Positions 53,716 through 63,013 are shown, counted from the first letter of the stretch. The stretch: DNA of 64,000 bases from JANWVO01 sp964458495 (GCA_964458495.1 CAYWJB010000007.1:1-64000); one strand, 5' to 3'. Numbers and translations: made by a program. The notes: generated by a model not told the origin, from the letters alone.

Positions 53716-56259
53716 ATGCCCATCACCCGCAGAACCCTCTTCCAGGCGTCCGCCGCCGTTCCCGCCTTCAGCGCCCTTCGAACCCCTCCGGTTCAGGCGC
53801 CGGAGTGGAAGGCGCGGTGGATCTGGTATCCGGAGCGGCGGACGGTCCAGAACACGTTCGTGATGTTCCGCCGCTCCTTCGATCTGGCCGAACCGCCGCG
53901 CGAAGCGCTGGCGTGGGTCTCCGCGGTCTCACGCTACAAGCTTTGGGTGAACGGGCAGTTCGTGCAGCGCGGCCCGGCGCCCTGCGACCCGCGCTATTGG
54001 GACGTCGACCCACTGGACCTCGCGCCATGGCTCCGGCCAGGCAGCAACGCCATCGCCGCGCTCGTGTGCGCCTTCGGCACGGGCGACGGGACCTATGCGC
54101 CGCCGGCGCCCGCCGGCAGCGGGGAAGGGAAGGGGTTCCTGTTTCAATGCGACGCGCTCGGGCTCGCCACGGACGCCAGCTGGAAGTCGCTGCGGCCCCG
54201 GGCGTGGCGGCAAGGCGGGTATCAGAGATGGTTCCTGCGCGCCCTCCAGGAAGAGTTCGACGCGCGGCGCGAACCCATCGGCTGGCAGCTCGCGGAGTTC
54301 GATGACGCCGGATGGAAACCCGCTGCGGTGGAGCCCGTCCCGCCCGGCCGCCCTTGCCTGCGCGAAGTCGGCCGCGAGGGATGGCGCGAAGACTGGGTCC
54401 TGCAAGTGCGCTCCATCCCTCCGGTGGTCGAATCCGTAGCCCTGCCGCGGTCGTCCCCCGCTGCGGGCTGGATCGAGTGGAAGGTGGATCCGGAAGAATA
54501 CTTCGAATGCTTCCCCGCCGATGCTTTCGAGGAGCGCGAGGACGCTGCCTTGCGCGCTCCGGAAGCGCTCTTCCCGCACCGTCTTCCGGCCACGGGCGCG
54601 CGCTCGGCAGCCGTGACCTACGATTTCGGCCGGGAGCTGCTCGGCCACCCGTTTGTGAAGGTACGCGCGCCAGCGGGCACGGTGGTCGAGCTGCTCTTCT
54701 GCGAAAAACAGGTTCCGGGGAAATTGTTGTTGCGCATCCCGCCGCGTTACGGCCAGTGGCTGCGCGTCAGGTGCCGCGAAGGCGTCACCGAATACCAAGC
54801 CTTCGAGTACGAGTGCTTCCGCTGGATGCAGGTCCTGGTGCGCGGGGCGCGGGAAGGGGTGGAGATCCTGGAAGCGGGCGCGCGCGAGCGCAACTACCGC
54901 TGGCCGCACGAGCCGGAGTTTGACTGTTCCGACGAAGCAGTCGCGCGCGCCGTGCGGGCGAGCCTCGCAACGCACCGGATCACCTGCCAGGAGACGCTGG
55001 TCGACAACATGGTGCGCGAGCGCCAGCAATACGCGGGCGACCTCGACCACGCGAAGCTCGGTTCCTGTTACGCCTTCGGCGAGACGCGGCAGCCGGCGCG
55101 GATGATCCGCACCTTCGCGCAGGGGCAGAACGCCGAAGGCTGGTTCATGGACTGCTGGCCGGCGTGGGACCGCTGCCAGCGGCTGTTCCAGAAGCACATG
55201 GGGCTCACCGTGTGGGGCCCCATCCTCGACCACGCGCTGCAGTTCGGCATCGCCGTGGCGGAGCATTTCCTGTGGGACGCCGACCGCGCGCTGATCGACG
55301 AGGTCACGCCCAGGCTCGAGCGCTTCGCGTCGTTCCTGCATGCCGGCCGCGCACGGGACGGGCTGCTGCCCGTGCTCGGCTGGCGCTGGAACACGGTGTG
55401 GATCGACCACATCGGATATCAACGGGAACAGGACAAGCATTGCGCGCTCAACCTGTATTGGGCGGGCTTCCTCAGGAACGGGCTCGCGCGGCTGCTCGAG
55501 TGGCGCGGCGAGAACGCGAAGGCGAGCGCCGCGCGGGGGCAGGCGGACGAGATCGTGGCGCGCGTGCGGCGCCTGTACTGGTCGCCGGGCGAGCAGCTGT
55601 TTCTCGACAACCTGCCCGCCGCCGCACGGGACGGGTGCCTGCGGGCGCATGCGCGCACGCTGTCGATGGCGCTGCTGTTCGACGCCATGCCACAGCATGA
55701 GTCCGCCCGGACGGTGGAGCTGTTGCGTTCGATGCCCTCCTCTTCCAACGCGAACGTGCACGAGCTGGAAGGCGGGAGCATCCGGCTGGGCTTCAACTAC
55801 CCGCTGAACGAAATCTGGCGCCTCTGGGCGCTGGCGCGCGCGGGGCGCGGCGCGGATGTTGTGCGCGAACTCCGCGAGCGCTGGGCGAACCTGCCGTCTG
55901 TGCTCGAGAACGGGACCTATGCCGAGTTCTGGAATCCCGGACCCAGCGAGACCGGACAAGTGTGGTGCCAGTCGAATCCGGTCCCCGCCGTAGCGCTGTA
56001 TCAAATGATCCTCGGCGTACAGCCTACGGCGCCGGGCTTCGCCGCCTACGAGTTGCGCCCGCAGCCGGGCGATCTGAAGCGCGTCTCGGGAACCGTGTTC
56101 TCGCCACGCGGCCCCATCCGCGTGCTCATCGAGAACGGCGAGTTGGACTGGACTTCCCCCGGCGGCGTGGAAGCCACGCTCGTGCTGCCCTCCGGCCGGC
56201 GGCGCCGGATGCCTGCCGCTGCCCGCGAGCAGCGCTGGCGGCTGCCTCTCGACGGCTGA
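53716..56259 (+). CDS. Tat-exported GH78-like alpha-L-rhamnosidase
   Basis: 847 residues. ITRRTLFQASAAVPAFSAL is a Tat signal. Two N-terminal beta domains (WKARWIWYPERRTVQNTFVMFRRSFDL, then YKLWVNGQFVQRGPAPCDPRYWDVDPLDL) match GH78 rhamnosidases, where the second binds sugar. A central (alpha/alpha)6 barrel follows: MVRERQQYAGDLDHAKLGSCYAFGE near 435-460 parallels the D-x3-R-E-x2-W-GH78 acid segment, although the usual E-R-x-W is E-R-Q-Q-Y, and NGTYAEFWNPGPSETGQVWCQSNPV near 735 holds another conserved Glu. The C-terminal beta domain is normal. Probable alpha-L-rhamnoside hydrolase, with variation near the catalytic region. Confidence 0.82.
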   Translation: MPITRRTLFQASAAVPAFSALRTPPVQAPEWKARWIWYPERRTVQNTFVMFRRSFDLAEPPREALAWVSAVSRYKLWVNGQFVQRGPAPCDPRYWDVDPLDLAPWLRPGSNAIAALVCAFGTGDGTYAPPAPAGSGEGKGFLFQCDALGLATDASWKSLRPRAWRQGGYQRWFLRALQEEFDARREPIGWQLAEFDDAGWKPAAVEPVPPGRPCLREVGREGWREDWVLQVRSIPPVVESVALPRSSPAAGWIEWKVDPEEYFECFPADAFEEREDAALRAPEALFPHRLPATGARSAAVTYDFGRELLGHPFVKVRAPAGTVVELLFCEKQVPGKLLLRIPPRYGQWLRVRCREGVTEYQAFEYECFRWMQVLVRGAREGVEILEAGARERNYRWPHEPEFDCSDEAVARAVRASLATHRITCQETLVDNMVRERQQYAGDLDHAKLGSCYAFGETRQPARMIRTFAQGQNAEGWFMDCWPAWDRCQRLFQKHMGLTVWGPILDHALQFGIAVAEHFLWDADRALIDEVTPRLERFASFLHAGRARDGLLPVLGWRWNTVWIDHIGYQREQDKHCALNLYWAGFLRNGLARLLEWRGENAKASAARGQADEIVARVRRLYWSPGEQLFLDNLPAAARDGCLRAHARTLSMALLFDAMPQHESARTVELLRSMPSSSNANVHELEGGSIRLGFNYPLNEIWRLWALARAGRGADVVRELRERWANLPSVLENGTYAEFWNPGPSETGQVWCQSNPVPAVALYQMILGVQPTAPGFAAYELRPQPGDLKRVSGTVFSPRGPIRVLIENGELDWTSPGGVEATLVLPSGRRRRMPAAAREQRWRLPLDG

Positions 56260-56268
56260 ACTACGGGC

Positions 56269-57957
56269 TCACCGCACGATGAGCCACGCCAGCGCCACCA
56301 TGCCCAGCGCCACCGCCCACCCGGTCACGAACCCCGCCAGGTCGATCCGGTACGCCCGCCAGAACGGCTCGCCCGCCGCGCCCCGCAGCGGGTGCAGCAG
56401 ATGGTTCAGCAGCAGCTGCTCGCCGCGCCGCGCGGCTTCCCGTTCCACCTGCCCGGGACCCGCCGAAGCCGGATCGATGTGGCTCGGCGTGCGCAGCCGC
56501 TGATAGAACTCTTCAAGCGCGGCGCGCGGCTCCGGCGGCGTCGCCAGGCTGACCAGCACGAACACGGCGGAGCCGCAGAGCAGCGCCGCCAGAAACACAT
56601 TCGGGTCCCAGTGGTCGAACCGCTGCCCCAGCCACGAGTAGACCGCAAAATTCGCCGCCATCGCCGCCGCCACCCCCGCCGCCGCTCCCCAGCGGTTCGC
56701 CCTCCGCCAGAAGATCCCGCCCAGCACGGCGATCCCCACATACGTCGCCAGCGTTTCGGTGAGCAGAAACGTGTTCAGCACCTTGTCGATCAGCAGCAGA
56801 GCGTAGAGCACGCCCAGCAGCGTGATCGCCACCCCGCTCAGCCGCCCCACCCACAGGTAATGCCGGTCCTCCCGCCCGCGCACGAAATAGCGGCCGTAGA
56901 GATTTTTCGTGAACAGCGCCCCCGCGCTCACCATATACGCCGAACACGCCGCCATGTTCGCCGCCAGCAGGCACGCCACCAGCAGCCCCTTGCCGCCGGG
57001 AAACAGCAGGTGCCTGCAAGCAAAGCCGAACGCCTCCTCGGCGTCCCGCAACGCCGTTGTCCCGAACGCCCCCTTGGCCAGCAGCGCCGCCGCCACCAGC
57101 CCGGTCAGAGCCCAGCCCAGCGTGCAGAACCGCTTCACGAACGTCCCGTACAGGAAGCCCTCGCGGCAGGCGGCTTCGTCCTTGCCCGTCGCCACCATGC
57201 CCATGATGTGCGGCTGGCTCGTGATCCCGATCAGCCCGTTCACCGTCAGCATCAGGATGAACCACACGCCGATCCCCTCCGGCGCCGTCAGCGTCATCCG
57301 CTCCCCGCCCAGCGCCTCCCGGATGCCGGCGATGCCGCCTGCCAGCCCCCAGCCCAGCGGAATCAGCAGGAACGAGAGCACGATGATCAGAAATCCTTGC
57401 ACCAGCTCCGTCCACGCCGTCGCCACCTGCCCGCCGATGAAGCTGTACAGCAGGAACGCTGCCGTCATCGCCATCACAATCGCGTTCACCGGCACATCCC
57501 CGCCCGCCGCCTGGCTGATCACCTTCGCCGCGCCTTTCAGCATGCTGGCGAGATTGATCGTCAGAAACGCCAGCGCGAACACCATGTACGCCGCCCCCAT
57601 CCAGTGCCCGTAGCGGTCCTCGAAAAACTCCGCGATCGTCGTGCGCCGCATCCGCCGGTACAGCGGTGCCAGCAGCCAGTAGAACGGCGTGGCGAACATG
57701 TTTTTCCACTGGAACCAGATGGCGCTGAAGCCGCGCGCGTACACCGCCCCGGCGAGCGACACCGGCATGTCCGCGTGCGTGCCCGAGGCAAAGCTCTGCG
57801 CGATCATCACCCACCGGTTGAAACGCCGCGCGCCCAGAAAATACTGGTCCGTGCGCCCCACCCGCCGCCCGATCCACAGCCCCAGCGCGGCGATGCCCGC
57901 CAGATACGCGGCCAGAACCAGCCAGTCCAATGTCGAGAATGCGGCGAAGCGGTGCAT
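56269..57957 (-). CDS. Sodium:solute symporter (SSS family)
   Basis: 562-residue Na+/solute symporter with about thirteen helices. LDWLVLAAYLAGIAALGLWIGRRVGRTDQYFLGARRFNRW is the SSS start with the conserved G-R-x3-D-x-F/Y-x-A loop, GTHADMPVSLAGAVYARG and QFFEDRYG-type IAEFFEDRYGHWMG follow helix 2, and VWFILMLTVNGLIGITSQPHIMGMVATGKDEAACREGF is the helix 6-7 signature. The substrate may be a sugar, given neighbouring glycosidases. Convergent to the GH78-like gene (9-base gap). A palindrome and -10 box precede the ATG. Confidence 0.88.
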   Translation of the reverse strand: MHRFAAFSTLDWLVLAAYLAGIAALGLWIGRRVGRTDQYFLGARRFNRWVMIAQSFASGTHADMPVSLAGAVYARGFSAIWFQWKNMFATPFYWLLAPLYRRMRRTTIAEFFEDRYGHWMGAAYMVFALAFLTINLASMLKGAAKVISQAAGGDVPVNAIVMAMTAAFLLYSFIGGQVATAWTELVQGFLIIVLSFLLIPLGWGLAGGIAGIREALGGERMTLTAPEGIGVWFILMLTVNGLIGITSQPHIMGMVATGKDEAACREGFLYGTFVKRFCTLGWALTGLVAAALLAKGAFGTTALRDAEEAFGFACRHLLFPGGKGLLVACLLAANMAACSAYMVSAGALFTKNLYGRYFVRGREDRHYLWVGRLSGVAITLLGVLYALLLIDKVLNTFLLTETLATYVGIAVLGGIFWRRANRWGAAAGVAAAMAANFAVYSWLGQRFDHWDPNVFLAALLCGSAVFVLVSLATPPEPRAALEEFYQRLRTPSHIDPASAGPGQVEREAARRGEQLLLNHLLHPLRGAAGEPFWRAYRIDLAGFVTGWAVALGMVALAWLIVR

Positions 57958-57960
57958 GAC

Positions 57961-57987
57961 GGCTCCCCGGTCCGGGAAGCCATCCTA
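57961..57987 (-). promoter_or_regulatory. Palindrome and -10 box before symporter gene
   Basis: A 21-base hyphenated palindrome (57961-57981: GGCTCCCCGG-T-CCGGGAAGCC, one mismatch) ends three bases before the ATG. TAGGAT on the minus strand at 57982-57987 adjoins it and predicts initiation near 57975, inside the palindrome. It could be a repressor site or an mRNA hairpin hiding the GGGGAG ribosome site. Confidence 0.5.
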
Positions 57988-58001
57988 TCGCAGCCGGCCG
58001 C

Positions 58002-58868
58002 TCAGCCGCGCCACGCCAGCACAACGCTCTTGCCGTCGCGCTCCGTGTTGCCTCCCAGCGCGCGCAGCGTCAGCGTCGCGCCCTGTGCCGTGAATACTGC
58101 GTCCACCCATCCCACCGGCTGGTCGTCGTTGAAGTTGTAGCCCAGCGCGGGCAGGTTCACCATCTGGATTCCCTCCCACGCCAGATGCGCGTAGCGGTGC
58201 GAGTGCCCGAACACCACCGCCTTCACCATCTTTCGCTCCCGGATGATGTCCATCAGCCGCGGCATGTCGAGCAGCGCCGAATCGCCGTCGTCCGGCGTGT
58301 GGTGCATGAACAGCACCGTCGGCAGCGGCTTCGCCGCATCCAGATACTGCGCCAGCCACGTTCTCTGGTCCTTGCCCAGCAGCCCCGGCGTGAAGTTCGG
58401 CATGATCAGCGAGTCCAGCACGATGAAGCGCACCGCCTCGGACTCGATCACCAGCACATGGCGGTTCTTCACCGCCTGCGCGCCCTTCTGCGTTGCGCCG
58501 AACGCTTCCAGGAAGTTCTTCCGGTCGTCGTGATTGCCGAGCGCAATGGCCACGGGCATCCGGCTCGTGACCGGCTCGATCAGCGTCTTCAGCGCCTGAT
58601 AGTCGCCCGGCGTGCCGCGCAAACGCGCCGCATCGCCGCAGATCAGCACTCCCTGCGGCTTCGCCTCCAGCACCTGCGTCACCGCCCGCTTCAGGTTCTC
58701 CGCCGGGCGGAAGCCCCGGTAGGCGTCCTCGGGATTCTCGGGAATGTGCGTGTCGCTCAACAGCGCCCAGTGCATCTCCGCCTGCTGCGCGCGCAACAGC
58801 GGAACGGCGCCGGTCATGGTAGCCGCAAACGCGCGGCGTGAAATCAAAGGCAGTCCAAGATGCGGCAT
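58002..58868 (-). CDS. Exported calcineurin-like metallophosphoesterase
   Basis: 288 residues. LPLISRRAFAATMTGAVPLLRAQ is a Tat-like signal (S-R-R-A-F). The metal-site motifs of calcineurin-like phosphoesterases follow in order: LLSDTHIPENP (D-x-H), GVLICGDAARLRG (G-D, with x-x-R), ALGNHDDR (G-N-H-D), VLFMHHTPDD (H) and VVFGHSHRYAHL (G-H-x-H). Substrate may be a phosphomonoester, diester or nucleotide. A TAGAAT box nine bases before the ATG implies a leader of about three bases. It is divergent from the sulfatase gene, also exported. Confidence 0.88.
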   Translation of the reverse strand: MPHLGLPLISRRAFAATMTGAVPLLRAQQAEMHWALLSDTHIPENPEDAYRGFRPAENLKRAVTQVLEAKPQGVLICGDAARLRGTPGDYQALKTLIEPVTSRMPVAIALGNHDDRKNFLEAFGATQKGAQAVKNRHVLVIESEAVRFIVLDSLIMPNFTPGLLGKDQRTWLAQYLDAAKPLPTVLFMHHTPDDGDSALLDMPRLMDIIRERKMVKAVVFGHSHRYAHLAWEGIQMVNLPALGYNFNDDQPVGWVDAVFTAQGATLTLRALGGNTERDGKSVVLAWRG

Positions 58869-58877
58869 TTCACTTCG

Positions 58878-58883
58878 ATTCTA
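58878..58883 (-). promoter_or_regulatory. -10 box for metallophosphoesterase gene
   Basis: TAGAAT on the minus strand, nine bases before the ATG at 58868; predicted leader about three bases. Confidence 0.45.
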
Positions 58884-58952
58884 TCCGCCCGCGTCCCGCG
58901 CTTGCGTGAAAATTCCGTCAATCCCCGCGAACCTGCGCACCGCGCCGCGTTG

Positions 58953-58958
58953 TATGCT
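58953..58958 (+). promoter_or_regulatory. -10 box for sulfatase gene
   Basis: TATGCT, preceded by TTG, nine bases before the ATG at 58968; predicted leader about three bases, so the GGGGGA just before the ATG would not be transcribed. Confidence 0.4.
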
Positions 58959-58967
58959 GCGGGGGAA

Positions 58968-60509
58968 ATGTCATCCCCCCTGCCCGCAGCCCCTCTCCCC
59001 CGCCGCAGCTTCCTTTCTGCCCTGCTCGCCGCCCCTGCGGCGCTCGCCCAAGACTCTGCCCGGCCCCCCAACATCGTGCTCATTTACGCCGACGACGTCG
59101 GCTACGGCGACGTCAGCGCCAACGGCGCCCGCCGCATCGCCACGCCTCATATTGACAGCATCGCCCGCGACGGCATCCGCTTCACCCACGCCCACTCGCC
59201 GTCCGCCACGTGCACGCCTTCCCGTTACGCCCTCCTCACCGGCGAGTACGCCTGGCGCCGCCCCGGCACCGGCGTCCTGCCCGGCGACGCGCGGCTCATC
59301 ATTGAACCCGGCCGCCCCACCCTCCCCGCCATGCTCCGGTCCCGCGGCTACCGAACCGGCGTCGTCGGCAAGTGGCACCTCGGGCTCGGCAGCGGCGACC
59401 TCGACTGGAACGGCGAAATCCGCCCCGGCCCGCTCGAGCTCGGCTTCGACTCCGCCTTCCTCATTCCCGCCACCGGCGACCGCGTCCCCTGCGTCTACGT
59501 CGAAAACCGCCGCGTCCTCAACCTCGATCCCTCCGATCCCATCCGCGTCAGCTTCAAGGAACCCTTCCCCGGCGAACCGCTCGGCCGCACGCACCCGCAA
59601 CTGCTGAAGCTCCACCCCAGCCACGGCCACGACATGGCCATCGTCAACGGCATCAGCCGCATCGGCTACATGACCGGCGGCCGCAAGGCGCTCTGGAAGG
59701 ACGAGGACGTGGCCGATGTCATCACCGCGCGGGCCGTCGAATTCATCGAACAAAACCGGTCCGTTCCGTTTTTTCTCTACTTCTCCACGCACGACATCCA
59801 CGTGCCGCGCGTCCCTCACCCGCGCTTCGCCGGACGCTCCGGCATGGGCCCCCGCGGCGATGTCCTGCTCCAGCTCGACTGGTGCGCCGGCCGCATTCTC
59901 GAAACGCTCTCACGCCTCAACCTCGACCGCAACACCCTCCTCATCTTCACCAGCGACAACGGCCCCGTCGTCGACGACGGCTACCGCGACCAGGCCGTCG
60001 AACTGCTCGGCGATCACCGCCCCGCCGGTTCCTGGCGCGGCGGCAAATACAGCAACTTCGAGGGCGGCACCCGCGTGCCCTTCTTCCTCCGCTGGCCGCA
60101 GCGCGTCCGCCCCGGCTCGTCTTCCTCCGCCCTCGTCAGCCAGATCGATCTGTTCGCCTCGCTCGCCTCGCTCACCGGCGCGCGCCTCGATGAGTCCGCC
60201 GCCCCCGACAGCTTCGACATCCTGCCCGCCCTTCTCGGCCGCTCACGCCGCGGACGCGATCATCTGGTCGAACACGCCGGCTCGCTCTCCCTCATCGCAG
60301 GACGCTGGAAATACGTCGCCCCGGGCAAGGGTCCGAAGATCAACCGGAACACCAACACCGAACTCGGCAACGACCCGGAACCCCAGCTCTACGATCTGGA
60401 CGCAGATCCCGGCGAGCAGCGCAACCTCGCCGCCCGCCATCCGCAGCGCGTCCGCGAAATGGCAGGCAGGCTCGACCGGATCCGCCAGACTCCGCGCACC
60501 CGGCCCTAG
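58968..60509 (+). CDS. Tat-exported type I sulfatase
   Basis: Formylglycine-dependent arylsulfatase-family enzyme, 513 residues. PLPRRSFLSALLAAPAALAQ is a Tat signal. NIVLIYADDVGYGDVSANGARRIATPHID provides the first metal Asp pair, CTPSR at 82-86 is the site converted to formylglycine, GKWHLGLG near 135 gives Lys/His, and FTSDNGP near 330 the second metal Asp-Asn. The C-terminal YDLDADPGEQRNLAARHP is typical. It probably removes sulfate esters from carbohydrates, in line with the glycosidases around. No FGE gene is seen in the window. Confidence 0.94.
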   Translation: MSSPLPAAPLPRRSFLSALLAAPAALAQDSARPPNIVLIYADDVGYGDVSANGARRIATPHIDSIARDGIRFTHAHSPSATCTPSRYALLTGEYAWRRPGTGVLPGDARLIIEPGRPTLPAMLRSRGYRTGVVGKWHLGLGSGDLDWNGEIRPGPLELGFDSAFLIPATGDRVPCVYVENRRVLNLDPSDPIRVSFKEPFPGEPLGRTHPQLLKLHPSHGHDMAIVNGISRIGYMTGGRKALWKDEDVADVITARAVEFIEQNRSVPFFLYFSTHDIHVPRVPHPRFAGRSGMGPRGDVLLQLDWCAGRILETLSRLNLDRNTLLIFTSDNGPVVDDGYRDQAVELLGDHRPAGSWRGGKYSNFEGGTRVPFFLRWPQRVRPGSSSSALVSQIDLFASLASLTGARLDESAAPDSFDILPALLGRSRRGRDHLVEHAGSLSLIAGRWKYVAPGKGPKINRNTNTELGNDPEPQLYDLDADPGEQRNLAARHPQRVREMAGRLDRIRQTPRTRP

Positions 60510-60518
60510 CCTTCCTGT

Positions 60519-62573
60519 TCAGCTCCGCCACCACTGCGCCGGCTTCCAGAACGGACCGTCCTCGTCGTAAAGCGCCTCCAGCCGCTCGAGCAGCCTCGCC
60601 TTGCCCGCCGCCTCCGCCCAGTGCATCGGCCCGCCCCGCCACGCCGGAAACCCGAAGCCGTGCACGAACACCATGTCAATGTCGGCCGCCCGCAGCGCCA
60701 CGCCCTCGTCCAGAATGCGCCCGCCCTCGTTCACCAGCGCCAGCATCGTCCGCTCGCGGATCTGCTCCGGCGTCCACTCCCGCTGCTCGATGCCCCGCAC
60801 CGCCGCATACTCCCTCAGCAGCCGCGCCAGTTCCTCGTCCGGATGCCCGCGCCGGTTCTCGTCGTAGCGGTACCAGCCGAAGCCGTTCTTCTGCCCCAGC
60901 CGCCCCAGCCTTGGCAGCTCGTCCTCGAACGCCGCCGCCGGGATGTGCGGCACGCCTCGCCGCAGCGCCTCCTTCCGGATCATCAGCCACACGTCGTGCC
61001 CGATCAGGTCCCCCACCGCCAGCGGTCCCATCGCCCAGCCCCAATCCGTCAGCGCCGCGTCCACCTGCTCCGGCGCCGCCCCCTGTTCCGCCAGCGCCAC
61101 TGCCTGCGTCCGGTAGGGGAGAAACATCCGGTTGCCGATGAATCCGAAACAGTTGCCCGCCACCACGGGAATCTTCTTCAGCCGCCGCGCCAGATCCAGC
61201 GCCGACGCTGCCGCCTCCCCGCTGGTCTCGCGCCCGCGGACCACCTCCACCAGCTTCATCACCGGCGCCGGGCTGAAGAAGTGCAGCCCCAAAACAGATT
61301 CCGGCCGTTTTGTCGCCGCCGCGATTTCGTCGATGTCCAGCGTCGACGTGTTCGTCGCCAGCAGCGCGCCCGGCGCCGCCGCTTCGTCGATCCGCGCAAA
61401 CACGGCGCGCTTCACCTCCGGGTCCTCGAAAACCGCCTCCACCACTACGTCCGCCTGCGCCGCCCCCTCCATCCCTTCCGTCCGCCGGATCAGCCCCAGC
61501 CGCCGCTCCATCTCCTCCGCCGCCATCCGCCCCTTCCGCACCGCCGACTCGTATTGCCGCCGGATCCCCGCCAGCCCGCGCTCCAGCGCCTCCCCGCTTG
61601 CATCCGACAACCACACCGGAATGCCCGCGTTCGCGAAGCACATCGCGATGCCCGCGCCCATCGTGCCCGCCCCGATCACCGCCGCCCTCTTTACCTCCCG
61701 CGCCCCCGCCGCCAAGCCCGGTACCTTCGCCGTCCCCCGCTCGGCGAAAAAGACGTGGATCAGTGCTTTCGACTGCGGCCCCGTCAGGCACGCCTCGAAC
61801 AGACGCCGCTCCGCCTCGAGCCCCTCCTCAAACGGCAGCCGCGCCGCCGCCGCCACCGCGTCGATCGCCGCCTCAGGCGCCGTCTGGTGCGCCAGCTTCC
61901 TTCTCACCGCCTGCCGGAACACTTCGGCCAGCGACTCCGCCTCCGCCGCTTCGCACAGCCTCTCCCCCAGATCGCGCGTCCGCCGCACCGCCGGCGCCGT
62001 GCGCGCAAACTCCACCGCCGCCGCCACCACATCCCCTTCCACCACTTCGTCCACGATGCCCGCCGCCAGCGCCGCCCGCGCCTCCAGCGGCTCCCCGTAC
62101 GCGCACATCTCCATCGCCTTCTCCACCCCGGCAAGCCGCGGCAGCCGCTGCGTGCCCCCCGCGCCGGGGATCAGCCCCAGCTTCACCTCCGGCTGGCCCA
62201 GCTGCGCCCCCCCCTGCGCAATCCGCCAGTGGCACGCCATCGCCGTCTCCAGCCCGCCCCCCAGCGCCGCCCCGCGGATCGCCGCAATCACCGGCTTCGG
62301 CGAATTCTCGATCCGCGCCATGTAGTCCTGCCACGCCATCGGCGGCAGCTCCCCCGACGCGATCTTCGGAAACAGCGTGATGTCGGCGCCCGCGATGAAA
62401 TTCTTCCCCGCGCCGCTGAGCACCACCGCCCGCACGCCCTCATCCGCCGCCGCCTGCTCTGCCGCCGCTGCCAGTTGTTCCAGAACTTCGATTTTCAGCG
62501 CGTTTACCGGCGGGTTGTCGATCACGATCACGGCCACGCCGTCGCGGTTTTCCATACGTACCAGAAGTGCCAT
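60519..62573 (-). CDS. fadB: FadB-type enoyl-CoA hydratase/3-hydroxyacyl-CoA dehydrogenase
   Basis: Bifunctional beta-oxidation protein, 684 residues. Residues about 15-190 are a crotonase domain with SGAGKNFIAGADITLF and IRGAALGGGLETAMACHWRIA (oxyanion Gly) and QPEVKLGLIPGAGGTQRLPRL (catalytic Glu). Residues about 285-570 are 3-hydroxyacyl-CoA dehydrogenase with AAVIGAGTMGAGIAMCFANAGIPV (NAD site), LATNTSTLDIDEIA and GLHFFSPAPVMKLVEVV; a second C-terminal helical 3HCDH part follows. Start at ATG 62573 is preferred; TAGGAT lies 10 bases upstream. Divergent from a hotdog thioesterase over a 26-base gap. The thiolase partner FadA is not seen. Confidence 0.93.
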   Translation of the reverse strand: MALLVRMENRDGVAVIVIDNPPVNALKIEVLEQLAAAAEQAAADEGVRAVVLSGAGKNFIAGADITLFPKIASGELPPMAWQDYMARIENSPKPVIAAIRGAALGGGLETAMACHWRIAQGGAQLGQPEVKLGLIPGAGGTQRLPRLAGVEKAMEMCAYGEPLEARAALAAGIVDEVVEGDVVAAAVEFARTAPAVRRTRDLGERLCEAAEAESLAEVFRQAVRRKLAHQTAPEAAIDAVAAAARLPFEEGLEAERRLFEACLTGPQSKALIHVFFAERGTAKVPGLAAGAREVKRAAVIGAGTMGAGIAMCFANAGIPVWLSDASGEALERGLAGIRRQYESAVRKGRMAAEEMERRLGLIRRTEGMEGAAQADVVVEAVFEDPEVKRAVFARIDEAAAPGALLATNTSTLDIDEIAAATKRPESVLGLHFFSPAPVMKLVEVVRGRETSGEAAASALDLARRLKKIPVVAGNCFGFIGNRMFLPYRTQAVALAEQGAAPEQVDAALTDWGWAMGPLAVGDLIGHDVWLMIRKEALRRGVPHIPAAAFEDELPRLGRLGQKNGFGWYRYDENRRGHPDEELARLLREYAAVRGIEQREWTPEQIRERTMLALVNEGGRILDEGVALRAADIDMVFVHGFGFPAWRGGPMHWAEAAGKARLLERLEALYDEDGPFWKPAQWWRS

Positions 62574-62583
62574 GCTACGGCTT

Positions 62584-62593
62584 ATCCTACACT
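62584..62593. promoter_or_regulatory. Overlapping divergent -10 boxes for fadB and thioesterase
   Basis: Minus strand TAGGAT (62584-62589) and plus strand TACACT (62588-62593) share two bases. The plus box ends six bases before the TTG start at 62600, giving a leaderless mRNA; the minus box ends ten bases before the ATG at 62573. Confidence 0.55.
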
Positions 62594-62599
62594 GGTGAT

Positions 62600-63013
62600 T
62601 TGCGGACGCAACCACTCGCCAAAGAGGACGTCGCGCGCGCCATGGCGCGCATCTCCTTCAACCAGCACCTCGGCCTCCGCCTCACCCGCCTCTACAAGGA
62701 CGGCGTCGCCCTCGAGTGCCTCATTGAACCGCACAAGCTCAACCTCTTGGGCACACTCCACGGCGGCGTCACCGCAACTTTGATCGACGCTGCCGCCGGC
62801 GTCGCCATCATCAGCCTGCTCGGCGGACGCCCCGCCACCACCGTCGAACTCAAGGTCAACTATCTCCGCCCCGCCACACACGGCAAGGTCCACGCCCGCT
62901 CGCGCGTCGTCAAGCTGGGCAAGACGCTCGCCTTCGCCACCGTCGACGTCAAGGACAGCCACGGCCGCCTCATCGCCACCGGCTCGGCTACCTACATGGT
63001 GCTCGAATCCTGA
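62600..63013 (+). CDS. Hotdog-fold PaaI-like acyl-CoA thioesterase
   Basis: About 137 residues of the PaaI/YdiI hotdog thioesterase family, hydrolysing aryl- or acyl-CoA. The diagnostic LGTLHGGVTATLIDAAAGVAIISL (active-site helix, HGG-x-x-x-x-x-D) lies near residues 49-72, and TTVELKVNYLRPATHGKVHARSRVVKLGKTLAFATVDV forms the beta sheet. TTG at 62600 is chosen because the -10 box places the transcription start on it; ATG at 62642 is the alternative and would still include the fold. An upstream ATG at 62567 would require a longer leader. Divergent from fadB, which fits a shared role in CoA-ester turnover. Confidence 0.85.
   Translation: MRTQPLAKEDVARAMARISFNQHLGLRLTRLYKDGVALECLIEPHKLNLLGTLHGGVTATLIDAAAGVAIISLLGGRPATTVELKVNYLRPATHGKVHARSRVVKLGKTLAFATVDVKDSHGRLIATGSATYMVLES

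Noticed and set aside
54420..54440. GGTCGAATCC string resembling a tRNA T-arm
   Set aside because: It lies inside the GH78-like gene and no acceptor or anticodon stem surrounds it.
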